A stretch of 64,000 nt of DNA from Beduini massiliensis. GTDB taxonomy: Bacteria; Bacillota_I; Bacilli_A; Erysipelotrichales; Coprobacillaceae. Where the stretch lies: the NCBI RefSeq assembly GCF_000829905.1, contig NZ_CDPP01000002.1:248001-312000 (forward strand), read 5' to 3'. The notes under the pieces were generated by a model. The model saw only the letters and a program-made list of their open reading frames with translations. It did no database searches and was not told the DNA's origin. Positions 44,325-53,523 of this stretch are shown here, one piece after another. The position numbers and the translations under genes were made by a program. Position 1 is the stretch's first letter; each line of letters begins with the position of its first letter.

Positions 44325-45497
44325 TTATTTTACTTTTTCTAGGGTTAAAAAACCTAATACAACCCCTACGACGGAAACAATTGCCCCTAAAAGCAAAGAT
44401 TCATGAACACCGATCATATCTAATAAAATACCTCCCGCCAGACTGGCAAATACTCCCGCTAAAGTCATGGATGTAGTGAGGAAAGACTGTCCTTTAACCA
44501 TATCATTTTTCTCGATGATCTGATTGACATAGTAAACCGATGCCGGAACAAATAACGCATAGGCTCCCATCTGTAAAACCTGTGCCATATAAATCATTGG
44601 CATGTTTGTTGCGACTAACGTAAGAATATGCTTCAATGCAAAACATACTAAAGATATTTTAATAAGCAATGTGCAGTTGACCTTTTCATTGAGTTTGTTG
44701 AACATAAACATGATTGGCAGCTCAAGCATTGCCGCTACAAAAACAGCATTTCCCATATCACTGCTGTTTCCACCTACATTGGTTACAATCTGAATAAAGA
44801 AGTTATTAATTATACTGTGGGCAAAATAAATACAGACAAACCCTAACAAGAAAACCATAAATTTAATGTATTTGTGTACAAATTGTCCGAATGATAACTG
44901 AGATTTCTGTTCTTCTTCATTTGTTTTACTGTCTTTATTGTCATCAACCACTGTATATAATTGAATAATGATGTACAGTAATGTATTAAATAAAACATAT
45001 GCGAGTGGAATAATTGAACTGTTGATGGCACTTACAACATACCCCAATGCAATAGAGGTTAAAGCATAAGCGGCTGACCCTAATCCTCGGGCAACCCCGA
45101 AATTGATCTTATAACCAAACTTTTCAAATACAAAAGCAAACGAATTAATCAATGGCATTAATGAAGTCGTTAGTGAAAAGATAACGATAACAAAGAAAGC
45201 CAGAATCTGTTTATTCATAGGAATAAAATATACCGCAACAGAACAGATGATTGTCACTGCCAATAAGATACGAATAACTAGATTGATTTTTGCCGTTGAG
45301 GATTTATCAGCAATAGTTGCGATCAACGGCTGCAAGATCACCGCCACAATACTGCTTAGAGCTAAAGTGATTCCAATCAGTGAATTCGAAAACCCTTCTC
45401 CCAGTAAATAAACGGAAGCATAGCCCATCATTGCACAGATTGCTGCACAATAGAAAATCTGACTCAATGAATATTTTATATTTAAGACTCTATTCAT
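44325..45497 (-). CDS. MFS transporter (LacY/nucleoside-H+ symporter-like group)
   Basis: 390 residues with about twelve membrane helices. SLSQIFYCAAICAMMGYASVYLLGEGFSNSLIGITLAL and GYKINFGVARGLGSAAYALTSIALG resemble the MFS_1-like (LacY/XapB-related) group. GAAGGAGAGGAAAA precedes the ATG. It lies 75 bases downstream of a PHP phosphatase and a ROK regulator on the same strand, so a sugar or nucleoside substrate is plausible. Confidence 0.82.
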   Translation of the reverse strand: MNRVLNIKYSLSQIFYCAAICAMMGYASVYLLGEGFSNSLIGITLALSSIVAVILQPLIATIADKSSTAKINLVIRILLAVTIICSVAVYFIPMNKQILAFFVIVIFSLTTSLMPLINSFAFVFEKFGYKINFGVARGLGSAAYALTSIALGYVVSAINSSIIPLAYVLFNTLLYIIIQLYTVVDDNKDSKTNEEEQKSQLSFGQFVHKYIKFMVFLLGFVCIYFAHSIINNFFIQIVTNVGGNSSDMGNAVFVAAMLELPIMFMFNKLNEKVNCTLLIKISLVCFALKHILTLVATNMPMIYMAQVLQMGAYALFVPASVYYVNQIIEKNDMVKGQSFLTTSMTLAGVFASLAGGILLDMIGVHESLLLGAIVSVVGVVLGFLTLEKVK

Positions 45498-45572
45498 TTT
45501 TCCTCTCCTTCTAAATAGAAAACATAATAGTCACTATTTTTAATATCGTTTATTAAGATAGTATCTCCTATG

Positions 45573-46463
45573 TTATAGCAGTTGATATTCTCTTAATTGT
45601 GCTTCAATCTCATGTTCATCAATTATACAGCGTGTTTCCCCAAGTTCAATAGCCGGTTTAGTTTTTCCATGGTAATCACTGCCACAAGTAATTAATAAAT
45701 GATGTTCTCTTCCCTTTTTTAAAAAATAATTAACTGTATCTTCATCGTGATAATTACTGAATGCTTCTACTCCCTGAATACCTGCTTTGATCATCTCATC
45801 AAACACTTCAAATTGTCCCTTTAAATTATTTCCCGGATGAGCCAAGACAGCCACTCCACCATTTTCATTAATAATTTTAATCGTTTCTTTTAAAGAGGGG
45901 AATACCACTTCCGTATAACAAGGCTTTCCCTGAGCATAATAATCCCAATAAAAATTCACATAGGGGTTATCACTTCTCTCTCCGTTTTCTCGATAAGGTT
46001 TTAATAATGGATGATCTTGATAACGTGAATCGTTCAGTAATGCTTCAGCGAACATTTCTCCGGTGTAGACTCCATTTGCACTTAAAGCATCTAATTGACT
46101 TTTGTCTAGTGCAAAACCAAGCTGGTTTGTAAGCTTTAACTTTTCTTCACTGCATGCTAATTCCTGTTTTAAAATATTTTCTTCCAGTTCATTAAAAATT
46201 GGATTTTTATGATCAATTCCATACCCTAATACATGTAAATTAATCCCATTATAGGTGCAATCAATTTCTGTCGCATGAATATAATGTATCCCATACTCTT
46301 TTGCTGCTTTCTTTGCTTCATCAATGGCTTTGACACTGTTATGATCTGCTATTGCCATGATTGTGATTTTGGCAGCATGACATTTTTCAACTAATTGAGT
46401 GGGAGTAAATTCCCCATCATCACTATACATGCTGTGCATGTGTAAATCGATAAATTTATTCAT
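45573..46463 (-). CDS. PHP domain phosphoesterase
   Basis: 296 residues. PHP motifs with metal ligands: DLHMHSMYSDDGEFTP, AIADHNSVKAIDEA, HATEIDCTYNG, VLAHPGNNL, and CGSDYHGK. Relatives hydrolyse 3',5'-bisphosphonucleotides or histidinol phosphate-like substrates. Its start overlaps the ROK regulator by eight bases, which ties it to that regulon. AAAGGGGAAGAATA precedes the ATG. Confidence 0.9.
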   Translation of the reverse strand: MNKFIDLHMHSMYSDDGEFTPTQLVEKCHAAKITIMAIADHNSVKAIDEAKKAAKEYGIHYIHATEIDCTYNGINLHVLGYGIDHKNPIFNELEENILKQELACSEEKLKLTNQLGFALDKSQLDALSANGVYTGEMFAEALLNDSRYQDHPLLKPYRENGERSDNPYVNFYWDYYAQGKPCYTEVVFPSLKETIKIINENGGVAVLAHPGNNLKGQFEVFDEMIKAGIQGVEAFSNYHDEDTVNYFLKKGREHHLLITCGSDYHGKTKPAIELGETRCIIDEHEIEAQLREYQLL

Positions 46464-47439
46464 TATTCTTCCCCTTTTCTTTTAAATTTCTAATCGCAAT
46501 GCTGTATAACCCTTTCCAGATCATTTCATTCATATCTTTTATTTGTACTAGCTGCGGATAATGGTACTTTGGTATTTCACTGTTAAGATTCAAATTGCCA
46601 ATTGATTCTACGACCTCACTGCATACACCGATTATTTCCGGATTAAACACACAGCATAAAGTTAAAATTTGTTTGGTCAACAATAACTCCGGATCTTTTC
46701 TTAATAACTGATCCTGCTGCTGATGTGTATAAAACGGCAAATAACGCAGCTCTCCGGCAAAATGTGAAAACCCATTGTATAATTTATGATCAATCATCAT
46801 ACCACACCCTACATAGACCACCGCCGGCTGATAAATAAAAGCCAAGTGCGGACTTTGGGGATACATATAAGATAATCCAATACAAGCATTATTCACATCA
46901 TTTTCAATAATACAATTTATTCCATACCGTTGCTTTATCATTTCTCCTACATGGCATCCATTTAACTGTTCAAAGTCGCAGATATCTATTTTTCCGTCTT
47001 GACAGATTCCCGGTATACTAAAAACAAAAAGAGAGATTTTCTTATCATCCTTAATCAGCCGATCCGTTATAATCTTTAATTCATCTAAATTACCGATCTT
47101 ACTTACCAGTTTTTCTTCGTCAAGGATCATCCCCATCAAGTCTATGGTTCTGCCAATAACCTGATATTGATCATAATCCCGTTTTAAAATAATCATTCCA
47201 ATATGATAGTAATCCTTATTAAGTCTATACTGTTTTGATTTTCTGCCACCTGTAGATTCGGCTTCCCCAATGTACTCTATTTCTTTCTTTTCGATCAGGT
47301 CATGGAGAATATTCGTGATTCCCGCTAAAGACTGCCCAGTTTCTTCCGCCAATTCATTTTTAGTCCAAACTTTAATGTTGTAAAAGCATTCTCTGATCTG
47401 TTGAATGTTGCTAAGTTTTAGTTCATTTATTCTTGCCAA
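46456..47439 (-). CDS. ROK family transcriptional regulator (XylR/NagC-like)
   Basis: 327 residues from a TTG start at 47439 with GAGGCG six bases upstream; no in-frame ATG fits better. An N-terminal winged helix (LSNIQQIRECFYN, WTKNELAEETGQSLAGITNIL) is followed by ESTGGRKSKQYRLN and a ROK domain (FVFSIPGICQDG, IENDVNNACIGLSYMY). The zinc cluster of ROK kinases is absent. Such proteins are repressors that respond to a sugar or sugar phosphate. Palindromes just upstream are candidate operators. It probably controls itself, the PHP gene and perhaps the MFS gene. Confidence 0.88.
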   Translation of the reverse strand: MARINELKLSNIQQIRECFYNIKVWTKNELAEETGQSLAGITNILHDLIEKKEIEYIGEAESTGGRKSKQYRLNKDYYHIGMIILKRDYDQYQVIGRTIDLMGMILDEEKLVSKIGNLDELKIITDRLIKDDKKISLFVFSIPGICQDGKIDICDFEQLNGCHVGEMIKQRYGINCIIENDVNNACIGLSYMYPQSPHLAFIYQPAVVYVGCGMMIDHKLYNGFSHFAGELRYLPFYTHQQQDQLLRKDPELLLTKQILTLCCVFNPEIIGVCSEVVESIGNLNLNSEIPKYHYPQLVQIKDMNEMIWKGLYSIAIRNLKEKGKNNE

Positions 47440-47459
47440 ATGCTCGCCTCATTTCTTTC

Positions 47460-47535
47460 GTTACATTATGACGAATGTTACAGGATCAGTATACGCTGAT
47501 TCAATTTGTAAGGCACTTTATTTTCACAAATTGAA
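47460..47535. promoter_or_regulatory. Two inverted repeats, candidate ROK operators
   Basis: GTTACATT/AATGTTAC (47460-47481, 7 of 8 paired, 6-base centre) and TTCAATTTGT/ACAAATTGAA (47500-47509 and 47526-47535, perfect 10 bp). Both lie between the divergent ROK regulator and PHP genes. Confidence 0.4.
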
Positions 47536-47613
47536 ATCATCCCCCCTTGTCAGATGTGACCTTTTCATACTATTATGAATTGAAAAATCAGAATTTCATA
47601 CACTTATTAAATA

Positions 47614-47642
47614 TTGACCGCCTATTGTTTCAAAGTTATACT
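47614..47642 (+). promoter_or_regulatory. SigmaA promoter of the second PHP gene
   Basis: TTGACC, 17-base spacer, TATACT (47637-47642). It places the transcript start near 47649, so the ATG at 47645 cannot be the start codon of the gene. Confidence 0.75.
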
Positions 47643-47671
47643 AAATGAAATACAGCAAGGAGATCGGACAA

Positions 47672-48352
47672 ATGAAAATCGAATTACATACGCATACCAG
47701 TGAAGGAAGTTCCTGTGCCAAAGCAAAAGCCAAAGATATTATCAAAGCCTATCAAGCATTTGGGGCAGATGGGGTTGTGATTACTAACCATTACTCAAAA
47801 AATACATATGAACGTTTTAAAGAGGATTTAAAAAACAATTATCTTAAAGGCTATAGGAATGCTTTAAAGCAAGCTGAAGCATCTTCTCTCAAAGTTTTCT
47901 TAGGCATGGAGCTTAATCTTTCTTCACATCCCAATGATTACCTAATCTATGGCATTGATGAAGATTTTATTGTTAAATATCCAACTATTTTTAATGAAAG
48001 TTTAGAAAGAGTCGCAGAAATTGTTCACCATGAAGGGGGTGTGATTTTTCAGGCACATCCTCTGCGAAAGCCCTGTGAAATAAAAGGCGCCGATGTATTA
48101 GATGGCTATGAATTTAATTACACTCCTTTTCACAACAACTATAACGATCACTTAACACAATGGGTCTTAAAACATCAAAAGGATTATCCTTCCTTACAGT
48201 ATATTTGCGGAAGTGACTGTCATGGTTTAGAAAGTGTTGGCTGTAAACTATTTGAAATAGACGAACCTATCAACAACAACAAAGCACTTGTAAAGGCACT
48301 AAAAAATAAAAAATATAATTATTTCACTTTCCTAACAAAGAATGATGACTAA
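47672..48352 (+). CDS. PHP domain phosphoesterase, short form
   Basis: 226 residues from ATG 47672, which follows CAAGGAGATCGGACAA. Metal-binding motifs: IELHTHTSEGSSCAKA, VVITNHYSKNTYE, FLGMELNLSS, VIFQAHPLRKP and ICGSDCHGLESVG. It differs from the PHP protein at 45573 in length and sequence and is divergently oriented. The substrate is unknown. The common upstream region with a ROK regulator suggests shared control. Confidence 0.88.
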   Translation: MKIELHTHTSEGSSCAKAKAKDIIKAYQAFGADGVVITNHYSKNTYERFKEDLKNNYLKGYRNALKQAEASSLKVFLGMELNLSSHPNDYLIYGIDEDFIVKYPTIFNESLERVAEIVHHEGGVIFQAHPLRKPCEIKGADVLDGYEFNYTPFHNNYNDHLTQWVLKHQKDYPSLQYICGSDCHGLESVGCKLFEIDEPINNNKALVKALKNKKYNYFTFLTKNDD

Positions 48353-48406
48353 ACAAGGAAACAAGACAGGATTGCGCAATTTAAGACAGGACAAAAAGCA
48401 GTACCT

Positions 48407-48439
48407 CTTTTAAAATAGAATTAAATCTAATTTTAAAAG
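48407..48439 (+). promoter_or_regulatory. Hairpin next to the nitroreductase ribosome binding site
   Basis: CTTTTAAAAT (48407-48416) pairs with ATTTTAAAAG (48430-48439) in a 10-bp stem whose last base is the first G of the binding site GGAGAA. Upstream, AAGACAGGA occurs twice with a 19-base period (48364 and 48383). Confidence 0.4.
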
Positions 48440-48450
48440 GAGAATAGCAT

Positions 48451-49020
48451 ATGGAATTTAATGAAGTGATTCAAAACCGAAGAAGCATCCGTCATTTTAC
48501 ATCACAAGAGGTTGAATCGGATAAGATTAACCAGCTAATTGACTGTGCACGTTTATGTCAATCCGCCAAAAACAGACAGCCTTGGTATTTCATGATTTTA
48601 AAGGGACAAGAAAAAGACAAAACAGCAGATATTATGATGGAACCTTTTAGTGAAGAAACCAAAGAAATGATGGGTTATATAAATACTGTGAAATATTCAG
48701 CGGACACAATCAAAAGGGCACCGATACTGATTGTTGTTTTTCAGGAAAATGAAGAAGAATGGCTGGCTCCCGACCTTTTATCCGTGGGGGCTACAATCGA
48801 ACATATTTGTTTAGAGTGTGTAAATCTTGGCTTGGGATCGGTATGGATCGGAGATATCTGTTTTAATGAAAGAGCAGTTTCCAAATACTTAGGACATGAG
48901 CACTTTCATATAGTGTCCGCAATCGCTATTGGGGATCCTGCAGAATCTCCTAAACAAAGGCCAAGAAAAACCAGAGAAGAAATTTTGATTCATAAAAAAG
49001 GATCAGGATCTGTCAATTGA
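48451..49020 (+). CDS. Nitroreductase family protein
   Basis: 189 residues, FMN-dependent fold. Signature pieces are QNRRSIRHFTSQEVESDKI, CQSAKNRQPWYFMIL and the C-terminal VSAIAIGDPAESPKQRPRK. SVGATIEHICLECVNLGLGSVWIG is the conserved dimer-interface segment. It reduces nitro groups, quinones or flavins with NAD(P)H; substrate unknown. AAAAGGAGAATAGCAT precedes the ATG. Confidence 0.93.
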   Translation: MEFNEVIQNRRSIRHFTSQEVESDKINQLIDCARLCQSAKNRQPWYFMILKGQEKDKTADIMMEPFSEETKEMMGYINTVKYSADTIKRAPILIVVFQENEEEWLAPDLLSVGATIEHICLECVNLGLGSVWIGDICFNERAVSKYLGHEHFHIVSAIAIGDPAESPKQRPRKTREEILIHKKGSGSVN

Positions 49021-49036
49021 CAGATCATTTTTATTT
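49007..49036 (+). terminator. Terminator after the nitroreductase gene
   Basis: GATCTGTCAA and TTGACAGATC form a perfect 20-base palindrome that includes the stop codon, followed by ATTTTTATTT. Confidence 0.85.
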
Positions 49037-49119
49037 ACATTGCGGATAACTTTTATAAAAAATAATATATAATAGCTTTAAAGCAGAATAACTTAGTCAG
49101 AGGAATTGCAGAGGAAAAT

Positions 49120-51198
49120 ATGAAAGATTTTATAAGGGAAATCGTTGAACTATTGTTTGAAAACATCCCATTTTCAAAAGATTCAGAAGAAGCAAAATCA
49201 AAAATAACAGCAGCTTTAAAAAAAGAATATACAAAAGAAAATGAACGAAGCAGTGCTATTGAAGCCGTTGCCACGATCATCAATCGCTATCCTCATATTC
49301 GAGAGGCTGCTCATTTGATCGATTACGATCAAACAGAAATAGCGATGCTGCTTAATCACGATGTAGTATTCAATAAAGGAAGCTTCAAAAAGATATGGAA
49401 GAAAACAAAACGATTTATTTTTATGGAGTGCTTTCTTGTAACGTTTATTATTTCCGCTCTTTTGCAATGGATTTGCAATTTTCGAGTTACCCCCATTCTT
49501 TTTACTGTTCCCTTTGTCATCATGCTTAGCAGCGGCTTATTTTTTATCCATAAAAAACATAAAAAGTTTGCATCAATGTATGATTTTGAAAAGATAAAAC
49601 TGGACTCCTCCGGTCGTGACTATGTCAAAACACAATATGATCGTTATTGTAAAAAAGAAATGAATATGATATTTGTATGCTTCACATTTTTATTTTATCT
49701 CATTTTTACTACACTATTGTCCGTTTTTAGTTCCTTATATTCATTTTATGATATCCTACAACAAATTACCTACAGTAGTTCTCTCATTAATATTTGTTTA
49801 TATCTCTTATTTAAGAATATCTATTGCCGCCAGAATATTCGCAGTTTTTTCACAGAAGAGAAAGAAACAAACTATTTAAGCCATCTGCAAAAACTTTCTG
49901 TTTTCTCTCTAAGCTATTGGTTTATTACTACTATGGCATTATTTTTTGGTCGTTATTTTACCAAAACAATTATCAATTATTTTATAGCCGCAGCACTTTT
50001 ATATTTCTTAATGATACTTATTTATAACTTAACGACACGAAAAAATTTAGTTTTTAAAAATATAGTCTTTAATCTAAGAAGAACCATTATGATTTCCCTG
50101 GCAATATCCGCTATTATGCTTTATCAGTTAATGTCGATGGATCTCTGGTTAACTCAGCCTTATATCAACACGATTGCCAGTATTCCACATGTTGAAAATA
50201 CCATAGACTATAATGATGAAAATGGCGTTTATACGATAACTACCGAGAAAGAAGATTTTAAGATCTTGCAGTTAACCGATATTCATCTCGGTGGAAGCTT
50301 TTTATCGATCACAAAAGATATAAAAGCATTGGAAGCCATTTATACGTTACTTAAAGAGACAGAACCGGATTTCGTTATTGTCACCGGGGACCTCGTATTT
50401 CCAATGGGAGTTATGTCATTTTCACTAAACAATCGAGCTCCTGTAATGCAATTTGCTTCATTTATGCGTAACACAGGAATTCCTTGGGCATTTACCTATG
50501 GAAATCATGATACTGAAGCAATGGGATTAATTACTGACCATGAGTTTGATGAACTGTTAAAATCGTTATCATATCGAACTTCTCAGAACCTTCTTTATCC
50601 TTATATTCAGCCGGACATTTATGGCAGAAGTAATCAAATGATTGAAATTCGTCAAGTTGACGGCACCTTGATGCAAGCTTTGTTTCTTTTAGACTCCAAT
50701 GATTATATGGACAGTTCAAAGATCAATGATTATGACTATATTCATGATGATCAGGTGGATTGGTATGAAAGACAAGTTCTTTATTTAAGTGATAAGGAGG
50801 GCTATACGATTCCATCCATGTTGTTTTTTCATATTCCTTTGCAGGAATATCGTGAAGCTAATGATCTGCTTGAATCAGGAAGCCATGAAGTTCAATATTT
50901 CTATGGAAAAATTGGAGAAACAATGCTCAACAAGATATGCAGTTCTGAATATCCAAGCAAACTTTTTGAAACAGCGGTAAGATTAAACAGCACGAAAGCA
51001 ATGTTCTGTGGACATGATCATTATAATAATCAATCGATCGAATATAAAGGAATACGTCTTACTTATGGCTATAGTATTGATTATTTAGCTATGCCCGGCA
51101 TTCAAAATGATATTGAGCAGCGTGGGGCTACTTTGATTACCCTTCATAAAGAGAGGGATTTCTCTATTGAGCCATACCGACTAATAGATATCTCTTAG
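49120..51198 (+). CDS. Membrane-bound metallophosphoesterase with N-terminal cytoplasmic domain
   Basis: 692 residues. About 85 N-terminal residues form a charged helical domain (KDFIREIVELLFENIPF, SKITAALKKEYTKEN) that I do not recognise. Roughly eight membrane helices follow (residues about 95-345). The C-terminal 320 residues are a calcineurin-like phosphoesterase: LQLTDIHLGG, VIVTGDLVFP, YGNHDTEA, FFHIPLQEY and MFCGHDHYNN, giving all metal ligands. It would dephosphorylate or cleave a substrate on the outer face or at the membrane. GAGGAAAAT precedes the ATG. Single gene. Confidence 0.85.
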   Translation: MKDFIREIVELLFENIPFSKDSEEAKSKITAALKKEYTKENERSSAIEAVATIINRYPHIREAAHLIDYDQTEIAMLLNHDVVFNKGSFKKIWKKTKRFIFMECFLVTFIISALLQWICNFRVTPILFTVPFVIMLSSGLFFIHKKHKKFASMYDFEKIKLDSSGRDYVKTQYDRYCKKEMNMIFVCFTFLFYLIFTTLLSVFSSLYSFYDILQQITYSSSLINICLYLLFKNIYCRQNIRSFFTEEKETNYLSHLQKLSVFSLSYWFITTMALFFGRYFTKTIINYFIAAALLYFLMILIYNLTTRKNLVFKNIVFNLRRTIMISLAISAIMLYQLMSMDLWLTQPYINTIASIPHVENTIDYNDENGVYTITTEKEDFKILQLTDIHLGGSFLSITKDIKALEAIYTLLKETEPDFVIVTGDLVFPMGVMSFSLNNRAPVMQFASFMRNTGIPWAFTYGNHDTEAMGLITDHEFDELLKSLSYRTSQNLLYPYIQPDIYGRSNQMIEIRQVDGTLMQALFLLDSNDYMDSSKINDYDYIHDDQVDWYERQVLYLSDKEGYTIPSMLFFHIPLQEYREANDLLESGSHEVQYFYGKIGETMLNKICSSEYPSKLFETAVRLNSTKAMFCGHDHYNNQSIEYKGIRLTYGYSIDYLAMPGIQNDIEQRGATLITLHKERDFSIEPYRLIDIS

Positions 51199-51201
51199 AC
51201 A

Positions 51202-51238
51202 AAATACCATCGCCATTATAACGGAGGTGGTATTTTTA
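51202..51238 (+). terminator. Terminator after the metallophosphoesterase gene
   Basis: AAATACCA and TGGTATTT pair, continued inward by G-U and GC pairs, then TTTAC. Confidence 0.75.
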
Positions 51239-51384
51239 CTTTAAATACATAGATGACCGTATTTGAATATTAATAAATATTCTAAGCCGACCTTTTTGAG
51301 ATTGGATTAATGCAATATTCTACATCTTACTAATGAGTCTATCCTAATATAAAATACAAAAGTTTTCAATTTATGAATAAGCAG

Positions 51385-51413
51385 TTGCACTTATTAAGTT
51401 ATTGTAATAATAT
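51385..51413 (+). promoter_or_regulatory. Promoter of the ABC transporter operon
   Basis: TTGCAC, 17-base spacer, TAATAT. An AT-only hairpin (AAATAATAAAAA with its complement, near 51427-51452) lies in the leader before the ribosome binding site GGGAGGCG. Confidence 0.6.
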
Positions 51414-51478
51414 ATAGATATAGAAATAATAAAAATAATTTTTATTATTTTATTTCATATCGATCGGGAGGCGATTTT

Positions 51479-52234
51479 ATGAAAGACAATATCATCACCT
51501 TGCAAGAGGTGACAAAAGTTTATGATTTGAATGGTCCTAAGCCGTTTATGGCAATTGATCAACTTAATTTAAGGATTGATGCCGGTGACTTCATCTGCAT
51601 TATGGGACCATCAGGAAGCGGTAAAAGTACGTTGATTAATTTAATTTCAACGATTGATTATCCTACTTCTGGAGAAGTGATCATTAATGGTAAAAGATCG
51701 ACTGATTTAGATGAAGTAGCATTGAGCCATTTTAGGCAAACGGAAATGGGCTATATCTTTCAGGAACATCAATTAATCGATTCTATTACCCTATTTGAAA
51801 ATATCATTATTAAACATCCTATCAGTCAAAAGAAAAAACTGATGGAACAAATTCATCATTTAGCTAAGATTCTTGATATTGATCAAGTGCTTTATCATTA
51901 TCCAAGAGAATGTTCGAGCGGCCAAAATCAGCGTGCTTCTATTCTTCGAGCACTGCTTGACCAGCCAAAAATCGTTGTTGCTGATGAACCGACCGGCAAT
52001 CTGGACAGTATCAATACAAGACAGCTGTTAGATCAATTCACTTTGATTAATCAACAGGGAACAACCATTTTAATGGTGACACATGATCCTCTTTGTGCAA
52101 GTTATGCTAATAAAGTCTATTACTTAGTCGATGGACGTTTTCAGCATATTTATAATAAAGATGATCTCACTAATGATGAATTCTACAAATTGCTTTTTAA
52201 TGCCATTGTTCCGGATATGGAGGCGTTATTATGA
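51479..52234 (+). CDS. ABC transporter ATP-binding protein 1 (BceA/MacB-like)
   Basis: 251 residues. Walker A GPSGSGKST (about 41-49), Q-loop FQEHQLID, signature CSSGQNQRAS, Walker B IVVADEPTGNLD, H-loop VTHD. The family normally has LSGGQ-QR; here the first two residues are changed to Cys-Ser and the second Gly to Ser, an unusual signature. Subfamily resemblance is to LolD/MacB/BceA ATPases, which power extracytoplasmic mechanotransmission. The stop overlaps the permease start (ATGA). Confidence 0.92.
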   Translation: MKDNIITLQEVTKVYDLNGPKPFMAIDQLNLRIDAGDFICIMGPSGSGKSTLINLISTIDYPTSGEVIINGKRSTDLDEVALSHFRQTEMGYIFQEHQLIDSITLFENIIIKHPISQKKKLMEQIHHLAKILDIDQVLYHYPRECSSGQNQRASILRALLDQPKIVVADEPTGNLDSINTRQLLDQFTLINQQGTTILMVTHDPLCASYANKVYYLVDGRFQHIYNKDDLTNDEFYKLLFNAIVPDMEALL

Positions 52235-53523
52235 GAGATTTATTTCATTTTTCCAAAGAAAATTTTATGTTGGATAGAAAAAAGAATCATGTGTATATGT
52301 TTATTCTCGCCTTTTGTACAGCTTCTGTTCTCTTGTTTTTCAATTATATGAACAATGATTCCTACAAGGTCGTAAGTATTGGCGGATCATTCTTTTCCGA
52401 TAATAATGCTAATCTCTTTGTGATGACGGTAGGCCTGATTATGGTTTTAGCAATCGGAGGGTTAATGTATGTCATTTCAAATACTTTTCTAAAACAAAAA
52501 AATAAAGAAATCGCTATACTGCATCTTTCCGGTGTTAATCTTGTTAGAATCAGTGTTTATTTTTTAATGCAGATTATGCTGGTACTGATTAAAGCTATAC
52601 CGCTTGGTATTGTTTTATTTATGATAATGAATCCTCTTTTTAATGGGGTCATAGGTCTGACTACCGGCATGAAAATTCCCCTTTTCTATATTTCCAGCGA
52701 AGCAGTTGTCTCAGGTTTGATGGTCATTGGTATTGTTGTTGTTACTTTAGCTATTGCCGCAGTTGGCTTTGCTTATCAAAGTGAACTGATTGATTTATTG
52801 AGTGGTCCATCTAAAAATAGTAAGCCATTACCGATATCTCATATACGTATGCCTAAAGTGGTTTGGTGGCTCCTATATGCAATAGCCATATATGAGATCA
52901 CGACTGTTTCAGGTCAAAGCCGTGCTTTATGCCTTATGTGCGGAATGGGGGCTATCGCATTAAATAAAATTATTAAAAAGGCATTGCCAAAAGTCTTCAT
53001 GCTTATTCGAACTAAATTCTGCATAAATAAAAAAGAACGTCTGATTGCCATTGGACGAGCTTCGGATTTAATTGTTTATTTAAGCGGTTATATCTGTATT
53101 ACCTTTATTGCGATTACCTTTTTAATGGCATTCATGATTGAAACTATGTCCGATATAAAAATATTTTCTATTTTATGTATGAGTTATTTTATTATCATTG
53201 TATTAATGAACCTGGCTTTATTTTATCGCAATCTTGTTGAAACGCCTAACCAGCTGCATCAATTTAGAACACTCTATTATCTGGGTTTCCAACGTAAACA
53301 GCTAAATAAAATTAATCGTTTAGAATTATTTATCCTATTTATTATGATGACAATCTCACCTATTATTTTTGGAGGTGTAATGACAGCAACGAATTTATCA
53401 TTTATGCCGTTATCTATGGGATTGATTCTTATTGGCTTTAGTATATTATGTACAATCGTCTCGCTGACTGCGACCTACTATTATCGTAAAAGATTATTAA
53501 TGAAAGAAGGTGCCTTATCATGA
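52231..53523 (+). CDS. ABC transporter permease, BceB-like but without the large outer domain
   Basis: 430 residues with about ten membrane helices, the helix count of BceB-type permeases, including FtsX-like segments (GLMYVISNTFLKQKNKEIAIL is the conserved cytoplasmic signature). BceB proteins are about 650 residues and carry roughly 200 outer residues between helices 7 and 8. Here helix 7 (ending near 307) is followed almost at once by helix 8, so that sensor/substrate domain is absent. GATATGGAGGCGTTATT precedes the ATG. It overlaps both neighbouring ATPase genes by four bases. Confidence 0.85.
   Translation: MRDLFHFSKENFMLDRKKNHVYMFILAFCTASVLLFFNYMNNDSYKVVSIGGSFFSDNNANLFVMTVGLIMVLAIGGLMYVISNTFLKQKNKEIAILHLSGVNLVRISVYFLMQIMLVLIKAIPLGIVLFMIMNPLFNGVIGLTTGMKIPLFYISSEAVVSGLMVIGIVVVTLAIAAVGFAYQSELIDLLSGPSKNSKPLPISHIRMPKVVWWLLYAIAIYEITTVSGQSRALCLMCGMGAIALNKIIKKALPKVFMLIRTKFCINKKERLIAIGRASDLIVYLSGYICITFIAITFLMAFMIETMSDIKIFSILCMSYFIIIVLMNLALFYRNLVETPNQLHQFRTLYYLGFQRKQLNKINRLELFILFIMMTISPIIFGGVMTATNLSFMPLSMGLILIGFSILCTIVSLTATYYYRKRLLMKEGALS

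Noticed and set aside
47645-47671. Earlier ATG start for the short PHP protein
   Set aside because: It falls before the start of transcription predicted from the -35/-10 pair at 47614-47642, and the AAGGAG site serves the ATG at 47672.
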